Source: Trema orientale (lineage: Eukaryota; Streptophyta; Magnoliopsida; Rosales; Cannabaceae). Taken from it: DNA of 64,000 bases. The stretch covers positions 99,367 through 163,366 of the forward strand of contig JXTC01000260.1 in NCBI GenBank assembly GCA_002914845.1, in the 5' to 3' direction. Under the pieces are notes generated by a model. That model saw only the letters and a program-made list of their open reading frames with translations, was not told the origin of the DNA and made no database searches. Shown piece by piece: positions 36,828 through 48,900 of the stretch (within the stretch, counting starts at the first letter, position 1; every line of letters starts with the position of its first letter). The translations under genes were made by a program, and so were the position numbers.

Positions 36828-38247
36828 CTGAATGATCAGGCCATTCTTCACTTAATTAGAATGTACAGAGAGTAATAAGATTATATGCTCATTAATACAT
36901 ACAAATTACACTTACATAATTATATATTTGAAAATCAAAAAACGTAGTCTCAAAAACTGATGCAATCATACACGTTATAAAATAATTTCACATTTTTATC
37001 TCGAACCTTTTTTTTTAATATTTTCACATTAATGCATACAATTGTCGAACTTTTTGTTAGTTTCACAAAATAATAAAATCATCATTTTAGTTCAAATTTC
37101 ACATCCTATCCTTAAAAAGTTGAATTAACTTAATGAGATGTGTTTCTTGAAAATGAGGTTCTACCAAAAAAAAAAAAAGAGCTTCAAAAATATGCCACTA
37201 ACCTTTTAGTGAAATTTTTTTAGCGAAAAGTTCGTCGATTTCATATAAGTGGTGAACAATACATTAAAAGTTAGACTTAAAAATATGTGAATTTTACTTT
37301 TAAAAATGTCTGATTCAACTATTAATTTCCACATATTACAAACTGATGAAAAATAACTCACTGAGAATTTGAACTCCTGATCTACTACCTAATCCTCAAC
37401 CCATCCATTGAACTAGCCGAGTAGAAAAATATGCTAATCTTATAACTATGTCTGATACAATTAATTTTGTAATAGTAAACAATTTCTTAATTAAAAAGTA
37501 ACGAGTTTTCATTATATGTTTATTAGGGTAGAGTAAGTAATTGATCAAAATATAACAATAATATATGTTTACCTATATTAAAAAATTTATCTCTATTTGA
37601 AAGAAAGTTAAAATAAATTCTTGTAAAAAAAATCTGAAAATAAAATCGAAAAATTTTCAGTATAAACAAATACTGTTTTCACCAATTTTTTATCTTAAAA
37701 TCCTATGTATCAAGAAATATTTGAGAAATTCCCTGAAATTACAGCCTTTTCTTATAAAACGCCCGGGATTTTACCTACTTATCAAATTAGTTCTTCATGT
37801 CACGTCATGTCATCTAATAATTAGCAAAAAAAGATATAAAAAGACAAATAAGAACGATGTTGTTTTACGAAAAATTAAAGTAAAATAAAAATCCAAATCA
37901 AATATATATATATAAAGAAAAGATGGGATCTTAGTGAAAAGTACTATATATATTTTATATAATTTTTTAAGGGTGTTAATTTGAAAAGTATTCTATAATA
38001 TAGTATAGAGTAATAGTAGTTGTATTATGTTTTGCACTTTCTTAATCTTATTATTTGATAGGTAGATTCTATTATGTTTTATTTTATTATTAAAATATTA
38101 AATTGGATAGTGGAATCCACGCATCAGACTAAAATTAGAGAATGTAAAAGAAAGTGAGAAAAAAAAAGTGTATTTAGCGGTCGTTTGTAGCATATCATAT
38201 TATGTATTATTCAACTTTCAAAAATTTAAGGCTAAGTCATGACTTAC
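36828..38247. other. Intron between SEO modules 2 and 3
   Basis: A 1420-bp AT-rich stretch bounded on the minus strand by a GTAAGT donor (38247-38242) and a CATTCAG acceptor (36828-36830). No C-terminal tail coding sequence like that of module 3 is visible in it, which supports read-through to module 3 rather than a separate gene end. Confidence 0.6.
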
Positions 38248-39841
38248 TTGTGGCTGTGGCAGGAAATACGAGGTCGTCGCTGCGGGAATAGTGGTGCATC
38301 GCCTTGCGAAGATATTCAGTCAGAGATGATAAAAACCCGATATTCACCTTCCTAGCCTTCCACCACAAGTAATTTTCCAAGTTCTGCAACATGTCCTTCC
38401 CAATGCCTTTAACCATCGTCTTATCTAGTCCCCTACTGATGACGGCCCACCCTTCTTCCATGTAGCCGTAGCTTCTCATTTCAACGATCCCTTGTATTAC
38501 GGGGTCTTTCAGCACATTCTTGAACTTGGTCAGTCGTTGTTTGGAATGCCACATGCTCTCGAGACGGATCCAAAAGTAACATATGTGTTTCCACTCAAGT
38601 GTCCTGCTCAGATTCTCTCGCTGAATAGTCTCAATATTGCTCTTGACTACACTCTCCTTGAGGTTGATTCCTCCCACATAAAGAAATTCGAAGTTGATGA
38701 GAGCTTTCCTACTGGCATCTTTTGCGAGTCTCGTGAACTTGCGGATCCACTCTATATCTTCTCCTCCATACAAGCAAATGTATCTCCCCTCTTCAACCTG
38801 AAACAGGAGATTTTTTAAGCGTATTAATTAATTTTATTCATATTTAATATTTATGAGTACGGTAACTTCACAATTATCATAAGCTGAATCGAGGTTGTCC
38901 ACTAGAAACTCACCCAGGTAACCATGTTTGGTTCGAGATTGTCCACTAGAAACTGAATCGACCAACTCATTTTCTCCCAAAGCAATTTCTCCTTGTCAGT
39001 ACTAATAGGGTACGCTCGGCTTCTCCAAATGCACGTCATATGGATCGCGTTATGGTGCACAATGTTATATTGCGTGTCCATTACTACAAGCATAGGCTTA
39101 TTGGAAAAGTTCCACTTCTCTTTGATGTACTCGATGACTGCAGGAGTCACCATCACGGGGTTCACTGATTGCCATTTCATATGGTCCCTTAGGCTCTGAA
39201 AAATCTTATATTGCTCATTCACCCCAAATTCCACAATTGGCACCCAAACTATATCACACTGACTCTCGGTACTTGTTGAATTGTGCCACATTTCAAGGTA
39301 AATTTCATGTAAGGACACATATTCAAGTCCACATAGGAGTTCGGGGTCTAGATCTGTAATGAACAGGGCTACACTCTTCCTTCTCAGGTTATTGTTCGAA
39401 ATCTGTATCAGTATATCCTGAGGTTATATTGCTAGAAAGCAAAAATTGAAAGGTGTCTTTGGCTATACTTAGCTCAATGCAGAACTTATTATTGCACTAT
39501 TGAAAACAATATATAGTTAAGGGAAATACATGGGCAACTATATATTGAGTTAATTGATGTAAAATCATATATAATATATTAAGCAACATTGAAGGATTGT
39601 TCTTCAAAATTCATAGAGCTTGGTCGTCATTCAATTTTTTCTATGATGACAAACTTATATTCTTGAAAATTGAAGCAGAATGAGATCCAAGAACAAACCT
39701 TTTTCTTATTGTAGAATTCACAGAATGCTCTATTGCCGTACTTGTGGTGGAATAAAATGCTCCTAGAATTTGAGTCATCGATGTTTGTTGATTCTAAAAT
39801 GCATTCAACTACTATAAATGTTTCGTAATTTTTCTTTGACA
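38248..39841 (-). CDS. SEO module 2: exons A2, B2, C2
   Basis: Exons A2 at 39841-39699 (143 nt), B2 at 39402-38914 (489 nt) and C2 at 38797-38248 (550 nt), all fully open. A2 ends CEFYNKKK before a GTTTGT donor. B2 has VALFITDLD, WVPIVEFG, KPMLVVMDTQYNIVHHN and NMVTW before a GTGAGT donor. C2 has ICLYGGEDIEWIRKFTRLA, YFWIRLESMW, GWAVISRGLDKTMV and ends LVFPATAT at an A|GTAAGT donor in phase 1. Skipping that donor gives a stop two codons later and no Cys tail. A2 starts only 91 bp downstream of the module 1 C exon, leaving no room for SEO N-terminal exons between them. Confidence 0.8.
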
Positions 39842-39931
39842 CTGAAAGAGACAAAATTCCCGATTTTTAGGCCGATAAACAATAATAAAATAATCCTAGA
39901 AGACAAGTTTTTAAGGTACACAAGGGCTCAC
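39842..39931 (-). other. 90-bp phase-1 intron linking SEO modules 1 and 2
   Basis: On the minus strand this begins GTGAGC after CCACAG and ends TTTCAG before TGTCAAAG, preceded by a T-rich tract. The G left over from exon C1 plus TG from exon A2 forms a Val codon, so the joined frame stays open. Its short normal size is the strongest structural hint that the two modules are spliced together. Confidence 0.65.
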
Positions 39932-42900
39932 CTGTGGAAGCCAATATGTGACTCATGTCATCGTTTGAGGCTGCAGGAAAAGTTTGACAAATGGACTCAT
40001 GCAAAGCATGCACAAAGTCTATCTTATTCTCCCGTTGTTTCCTTTTCAAAAGTTTACGCAAACCTTTGAGAACATCTTCCCCATTGGCCGTAATCATCTG
40101 ATCACCCCTTCCGCTGCTAATTATGGCCCAATTTTCATGTTCGGAGTCATAGCTTATCAATGTACTGATGCCCTCCATTATGTGGTCATTCTTGCTGCAC
40201 TCTGTCGTCAGGTGTTTGGAGTACAACATGCTCTCCAACCGCACCCAGAAATACCATATGAGGTTCCAATCAAGTGTTCTACTTAGATTTTCTCTTTGAA
40301 TGATATCGGTAATCTCTACCAATTTTTTCTTAAGTTTGCTTCTCCCTACATAAAGCAACTCCAAATTTATGTCAACTTCATTGGCAACAGCTTTTGCAAT
40401 CTTTGTAAATCTTTTAATCCATTTCTCATCTTCTCCTCCGTACAAGCAAATGTGTTTTCCCTTTTGGATCTGAAACAAGGATTTGAAATATATTAGTAGA
40501 ACCATGACTTATAAAATAATTTAGGAAAAACATGTATTGTGAAATTGTGACGCCCCCACCTTAGCCGGTCAAACTTGACTTGAAACTGTAACCAGTTAAG
40601 CTAGGATGTGTTAACTTTTCGTAGACTTCTTTGAAAATTAAGTATAAAGTGAAAGAGTTAAAAATAGTATTTTATTTCAAATGACTATTTTATAACAATA
40701 TTTTAGAAATGAGGCATAAACATATCATAGGATGAATAGAACTACGACTCAACCAATCGTCAATTATCTAGTATTAATGTATCTCAAACCTGCATTACAA
40801 GAATTAAATGAACTAACGCTCAATAACTATATGCGATGTCTGCATATAAATGATCTTACATGCTATGCAATATTTGTTACCAATTGCACTACTTTTCTTA
40901 AATAACATTACATAGACTTTACTTTGAAAACATTCTTTCCTTATACATCTTCTTGGGCCCTCCTTTTAACATAGCTCCATACTTAATGACATAGTAGACC
41001 TCTTTCATTTGTCTTACCCTGTCTTAGCCCTTTTATCTCAAGGGATTTTACCACATTCATATGTTTGGCTTATCCTATTTTGGCCTTTTTGCTTCAAGGG
41101 ATTTCGTCACATTTTTTTCTAGACAATCACCAAGCCATGAGCCATGTTTCGTAAATAATATAACTCAGACATACTTCACATAATATTTAGAAAATACTTG
41201 TAATATGTGTACATAGTACCTAAATAGACACGTACTTCACATAATCTTTAAAAAATACTTGTACTTATTATACTCTTGTAATGTAGTAAAACATTTACCT
41301 TTGCTTATATTTAGCTGATATTCCACTTAGTCCTCTTCTTTATCCTCAAAACTCTATCTATCTTTCTTTCTATCTCTTTTCTCTATAATATTTACTACAA
41401 ACAAGGGTCTCCTATTTATTTCTACAACTGATTCTCAAGCCCTTTTCTATAGGTCTAAGCTAGCTCCTCAAGTTTATGGCTGACTAATCATTAAGGAGCC
41501 CCTTATTTCGACACCTAGTGCCACTTGCGTTGTCCTATATCGAGCAGCTTAACTTAGCTTAATTATTGACACTTAGTGCCATTAACCATGTCTACAATCT
41601 TATCGAGCAGCTTAACTTAGCTTAATTATTGACACTTAGTGCCATTAACCATGTCTACAATCTTGACACTTAGCGCCATGAGTTTGTTAACCATAAGATT
41701 ATTTAGGATCCTAACACCTCCTGCTACGTGTCTCATGAGGAAGATGCCACCTAGTTTCTTTTAGCCACCTCAAGCTTATTAACATCTCATGCTTATTAAC
41801 TACTTGAGCTTAGTGTCCTTTTACGCTTACTGAAGCTCGTGCTACATTTTTTTACATAATATCCCAACATTTTTATTTATATTACTATCTAGTACAAAAA
41901 TCAGAGAAAATTGGCTTTTTCTTAGAAATTAATCTCAGTATCAGAAATATTTCTACCTTTGTGGCCAGCAGCTTATCTAATCTGAATTGCTAGAAACTTA
42001 ATTATCAATTTTCTTTGAAAATCTTTTGTGTCACCATAATGTCTATCTTCAAAAGTTTATACTATTGAGCTCCTTAATCAGTAGCTTAATTTATTTTGAT
42101 TACTTAAAAAACTAACTACAAAAGTCTATCTCCTAAAACATAAAAACTTTCTACTAAAATCTTTGTAAACTTATAAAACTATTAATCTCATTACTAACTA
42201 GCTTAACTCTTTTATTTAACTTAGAACTAGTTCCAGCTCTACTACGATATATAAGTATGCACATGAAATTGGGCGTAATAGAAAGTATTATATTGAGGCA
42301 CAAATTTAATGAGCTTCCACATTAATTAATGTTTAAGGCTAGTTACTTAATTTGTTTCATAGCCACTAAATTTCATATTGAAGGCTAATTACATGCTAAT
42401 CAGGTTAAAAATTGAAGAATAGTTTTGCCCAATTCAAGGTGGCCAATTTCAATACCTCAATGTATTCCTTGGATATCTTAGTTATAGTATGTCTGCAAAC
42501 TTGCACCAAAATAACTGTATGACATATAAAATAGTACTAGATCTTTTTACCAATATAAAGAATATTGCTGAGTGTTGAGCACACAACAACAACTAGTACA
42601 AATTATAGAAGAAAAAAAATACTTATATTAATATAAGGAGATCGTCCTACACCAAGATCCAATTTTACTCAAGAGGAAAGTAGACACTCCAAAATGACAC
42701 TCACAAGACACTACGACAGTAGTCGATTTCAACTAAAATCGTACTAGTTAAACATACACTACTCTCACACACCTCACGACCAATTTGTTTGCCTCACTTA
42801 GGCAATACAAAATTTTCTTCACAAGACAATGCTTATAAGACTTAGCACTTGCTTGCTTTGGCCATGTAGAAAATGGAAAGGAATGGCCAAATGACCTTCG

Positions 42901-45900
42901 GCTCTTAGCGCTTGGTGGCTATGTGGCTTCACTAAAGCCATTATTTGCTTTCATCTAATGAAAGCATCTAACAAAGAGATAAAAAGAAAGGGAGATTTGG
43001 TGGTATTCAAAGCATAAGGCAGCATTCTCTTAAAATAATATGTTATCATATGGCATCTTTTGATGCTTATTAAAAATATCAAAAAGGGATCATCTTTCTT
43101 GTTTGCCAAAATGACATCTTTTGTGTTGAAGCTTCGCTGAGGTGTCTAATATCATATGATGTGTCAGTCTATTATTTGGTTATTATAATTATATTTTAAG
43201 TAGAACATGTTTGAGATAGTCTATTAAATACAATTACTTAGTTATAGACTGAGATTTTGTGTAGTGTTAGGTACTGCTGGTACCATCACGACAAGAATAA
43301 GGAGAATAGAAGGTGCCTACATTCACGACGTTTTAATTAAAAGTGTCGTGGTAGGTCCTCACCTACCAAAGAGCTTTAAAAGCGTCGTGGTAGTACCTAC
43401 CATGACATTTGAAAGTGCCTTAGTAAGTCAAGGCGGGGACCTACCACAGCGCTTTTAAAGCGCCTTGATAAGTATTGTTCCGGAATTAGGGTTATATAAG
43501 CTTGATTTATGGTAAAACGGATTTTCTGACAATTTGAGATATTTTTATGGTTTAAACCTTTTTTCAATAGAATTAAGGTAATACATTATTTAAACTGTGT
43601 TTTTCAACGATTATTTTTAAAGATTATCAAATTTTAAGTTATCTTTTAGAATTTAGACTTTCGAAATCCTTATACTGTCAAATTTGTCTACACTTAGATC
43701 TATGTATATATATATTCTCAATATTAATTTTTATAATTGTTTCCATTATCTATTTGTCAATATTAATAGTTTGCATATGTTTTAATTTTAAGGTATAATA
43801 TATTTCGAATCCATGGAATATTTTAATTCTTGTTTAGTTTATATTATAGATTTTCAAATATCCAATCTTTTTATTATTTGTCTTGCTCTCTCTCTCGTTG
43901 CTCCCAGCTGAAGGAAGACCAAGGGAGGCTGCCGCTGGCCCGACCATTGTCCGGCTAGCCTAGCCACCGGCGAAGTCCTCCTACGCTGCAAGCTGCCCAT
44001 GCCGCCCATCCCCAGTCGCCACTGAGCTCCCCATCGCCGGAGAACGCCATTAATGGCTATATGGAGGTTTTGATTTCCGACGCCATTTCAGACCGTTTCA
44101 ATGCGTGTTCTTATGTCGAAAAGAACCTCAAGGTATATATCTCGTGACTCCATTTTGCCTAGATTAGAAGTTGCCTTTTCGTATATTTTTGAGCTCGGGT
44201 TTGACATTTGATCTGACCATTAGGTGTCGTTTTTATATCATTTTTAGAATATACTCGGAAAATTGTGAAGTTTGATATATATTGACCATATTTAGTGACT
44301 AGCATGAAAAACGATATCAAACAGCTTAGATTTTATCTAGTTTTACGTGCCACCAGTCCAGTGTCAGTCCAGACCTGAATTGGTCGAATTATATGTCTAA
44401 TCTAGCTATTCTGGGTACTAGGAGTTCAGTGAAGAGGTTTGTTTGTTTCAAAGTTCTATTGAGGAGTTAGTTTTTCCCAAGTATGCGATTGAGGGCTTGG
44501 AATTGGTTTCCGACCCTCTAAGTGATCACCCAATTGCACCTTGAGGATCCATTTGCACGGTATCGCTACTCTAGTGAGGTAGGGATTCAGTTATCTCTAT
44601 TTTACATCGTGTTTGATTAAAACTTATTTTCCGCAACACATGATGAAAAACATAATTTTAGAACTATTTTGGATATATGTGATGGAATTGAATGGTATGA
44701 TATATATTAGATTGCTCTGGAAATTTTTTAAGTGCAGGTTATTTTTGGATATGTGAAAATAGGGCTATTATGCCGCCCATTTTTCTATAAATTATAATTA
44801 ACCATTTTATTAAAAGCCAGAGCATTACTTGAACTTAAATTAATGCATAGCTATTTTTTACACACCAGTTCAGAGTACACGTATCATAGGATCATACATG
44901 AGTACCAGGTTAGCATCATGGGGTTTTTACAGTGTGGTGCTATACCTCCACTGACTGTGCAGAGTCTGTGAACCCGTACGGGGTTTTTCTTCTGATTATC
45001 TCCATATTTGGCAGGTGTAGACAATGCAGTTGCCCCTACAGATTTGGTAGGCGACACAAGGGTGTCCCCTCCGGGTATGGGCCAGGTGTCACGTAGGCTA
45101 TATAGCACACGTAGTGCCAATACCCTGGTTTCCACTGATGAAAGGTGGTGAACTCATGGGTATGGGTGGATTTGTGTCATGTGTCGGTGGACTGATTGAT
45201 TTTCAGATATCATGCTTTTTGTATATCTATATATATGTATCTGTATACGGACTATCAATTTTGGAGATTCTTATGTATATATGCATATATGGTTTTGCAA
45301 AGGTGTTTTGGATTAAACTAACTATGCAGAGACTTTCCATCACTAAAAGGTTTTTAAATGAGGTAGCAGTATCTTTACTGAGCTCTCGAGCTCACCCCTC
45401 ATATTTCCCTCCCTTTCAGGTGGTTATTCATTCGATTTAGTTGTCTTGTCAGCTAGGCAAGTCGCTTAGCTTACGCTCGTGGTCCTATTCCTCTTTTGTT
45501 GGTACCTTTTCTTTGTCTCACTCTTTCTCCATGTCTAACTGTTTAGCCAAGCTCGTTGATTCTACTAAGTGAATGTATGAGGATGTATTTACTGTTATTT
45601 GAGAATTTGGTGTACAAATTGGACACAATGGTTCCTAAGGAGCTTATTTTCAAAATTTTAAGTACTTGAAATTTTGACAAACTTTGTAAGTTAAATTTTA
45701 GACATTCGGATTCAAAATTTGAAAAATCTATTTAGTTAACATTGCAGTTTTATTCAACTAAGTTTTTGTACAACTTAAGTATGTTTTCTTGCATTTTTAA
45801 TTGGTGTATCTTTCTTAATAAATTAAATCAAAGATGGACCCCTTTTTATATAAGATTTCTAATAATTTAATGACTAAGATGAAAACCTAAGTACTTGGCT

Positions 45901-48900
45901 TCCTCCGAATTTTGTAAAAATTCTTTATTTACCTTTATTTACACTCAAAATTACTAAAAGTCACGGCCTCGGATTTTCTATCTTGACAATTTATTTCCCT
46001 ATAATTTTACTAATGTCAAAAATCTCTTTAATGTTTGAATGTATTTATGATAACCCATACTAAAACAAAAGAGAATTGTTTATATTTTCTAAACAATATA
46101 AAGATAAGAAAAAAGACTAAAAAGCCCTTAGTTAATAGTATTTATTGGGGTTTCTTTAGTAGTTGAATAATAGACCATTTAAGAAACCCCAAGACTAACG
46201 ATTTGCTTAGTTTATACGTATGCTCTGTAGAGAGAAAAAAGAAAGAGAGAGAAGACTATGCACGGTTAAGAAAAAGAAGAAGATGAAGAGACCACTGTGG
46301 TGAATTATTGAGACTCACTCCTAAGGTAGTAAACTCTTAACCAATTAAGTTTTATGTTCTAGTTTGATTTCGGGATTAAGATTGAATATCTAGGGTTAGG
46401 GTTTTGAATTGCTTATAAATTATTTATGAAATATGGGGATGAATCTGATAGATGATGAAACTTATTAATATTAGGATTCAAGAAAAATAAATTTTGAATG
46501 ATTTGGTTGGCTAAATAAAAAGCTATGGATTTTTGAATGTTTCACATAGGTAAAAAATATAATAGTGGTTGCGATCACATTTATAGAGGCTTTTCGTGAT
46601 CGGATTGGGTTATATTAGCTATTGTTGGAAATTATCGAATTAATTTTCCAACAGTATATAATTTGTCGAAAACGGACTTATAACTAGAGAGTTATAACCA
46701 TTTGAAGTGAGTACTACGAGTCTAGAAAAATCTGACAATTTTGGCACTTTCAGTAAAATGTGGCAGCGACTTTTCGAGCTTTATGGGGCTCACCTATGAA
46801 GCCCATAACTGCATTCTTAGCACTATTAGGATCTTTATTATTCCCCAGGTCTGGTAAATTTTTGAGATAAGTTAAGATTATTGTGAACTACAGAAATTGA
46901 CATTATTGGGAGAAATTATAGATTTTAACTTATAAGATATCATAGGAAGCAGATAGTCATTATTTTTTTAGCATAATTGGAGTGTGATTTCAGTGATTTG
47001 ATATTATATATGGTTTATGTTTAATAGATGCTTGAACAATTATATTGATAATTTTGGCTAAATAGGTAAAGCGAATGAGGTAAGTAACCTTTGATCTTTT
47101 CTAATAGTTTTCCTCGTCAAAAAGATAAATATTTTATTGTTTTATTATTTCTAATAGAATCATGTTTACAAGGTGTTTTCTTTAAATTATGATTTCAAAT
47201 AAAAATATATTTTTGTAATAAGACTATTTATTGAAAGAAATCTATTTTATTGAAATAACGTATTTTTTGTGAAAAATAGTATGATTCTATGTTTCATACT
47301 AAATTATAGATCAAGTATATGAATGACTTTTGAACATGGTTACAAGAAAATTATTTTCAAATGACTACAATATTATAATGAGATGAAAGTAAAATTGTTT
47401 ATGATTCATTATTATAAATAAATATTTTGAAATTCTCTTCAGTGATTATGCACATAGATCCAATCCACAGGGTTATATATGGACAATACTAACCTAGATA
47501 CAGGGTTAAATGTAGCAGATTTGAACCCAGCTACATAGGTTATTTGTGGCAGATTCGGACTCGGCTATAGGAATTATTTATGGCAGATTTGGATCTAATT
47601 ACAGGGGTTAAGTGTGGCCATAGTCGCCAAAAACTAGGGAGAAGTATAATTGAAATTATTATTGACTAAAAAGGGATTTGAAAAGATAGATTTGGAAACT
47701 TATTACCTTTTTTTGTTAAATTGTTTATTGAACGACTTGATTTGAATATTTTTAAAAGTATTGATTTCTAAAATCAAATTTATTCCGAAAAATATTTGTT
47801 AATGATTTTGGTTTACATATGCTTGATCCAACTAGTTAAGATTACTGGTTACTTACTGAGCTGTCGAGCTCACCCTTTTATTTTCCCCTTCTAGGTTTTA
47901 AAGATCGTCAGTTAAGAGGTATGGCTAAGGAATAACTTATTTAGTCACAATTTGGATGCATAAGAGTTTGTGATTGGAAGAAGGAAAGTCGTTCATTGTT
48001 GACTCCATAAAATTGGAATTATCTAGTACTAATTTACCTTAAGTTTTGCTCTAGTTTAAGTTAAGTTGTTTCAATTGTTTTTCTTGTTGTTTTGATATTT
48101 TCATTTTTTATGTTTATAGGAGAATGAAATAAAGGTATTTGATGTAAAATGAGATGAATTTGTGTTTTAAATGAGCTTTTCAAACCATTAAGATCAAAGT
48201 TGCATCTGATATGGACGTAACGTAATGAAAATAAAGTAAATCGGAGCTAAAACGAAGAAATGGTGCACCCAAAAAATGGAGATGCCAAACCGGTGGAAAA
48301 TGGTGCACCAAAAAGTGGAGATGCCAAACCAGTGGAAAATAGTGCCACAGTGCCAACTCTCGGAAAGTTTTGATGCCGCAGCGCCATTGGCACCACCGTC
48401 AGCATCCTAGGTCAATAATTGACAGCTGAGATCAACTTTTTGACGATCCAAGGGTCCAGATCCGGCTTGCTTTAAGTTTACAAGAGTCATTTCTTTAAAA
48501 TCCTATCTTCGGGATTGAAAGAGGTATGTTGGGATAGAGAGAAAGAGAGAGAGAGCCATGGAAGGAGACGAAGAAAAGAAAGAAGAAGAAGAAGAAGATA
48601 TGCTCCAATCCTCCATTTCTTGATTTCCTCCACAATATCAATACCATTCTTTGTACATACCAATGTCTATTTATTTTCTTATGAGTTTTTTCTTTGTATT
48701 TTCTATATTTAGAGAGTAGTATAGTTGAAAACAAATCCTAGAGAGAGGATTCAAGGGAGCAAGAACCAAGCCTGGAGGAGGAGCTTGACAACCTCCATGA
48801 ATAACTTCAAGCTCTTTTAAAGGGGAATTCTATAACTTTTCTCTCTTTAATTTTGTATTTCTTGAATTTATTGGATCATAATTTTATTGTTATCAATTCA

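Noticed and set aside
31034-40469. Reading the SEO exons as three ordinary, separate genes
   Set aside because: There is no room for SEO N-terminal exons between modules 1 and 2 (90 bp), modules 1 and 2 lack the C-terminal tail, and splice phases fit continuous splicing. It remains the main alternative and is named as such.
45114-45440. 108-codon plus-strand open frame
   Set aside because: It lies within a family X LTR and is not conserved in copies 1 and 3.
48495-48734. Open frames on both strands around a purine-rich tract
   Set aside because: They derive from GA/GAA repeats in the solo LTR at 47997-49639.
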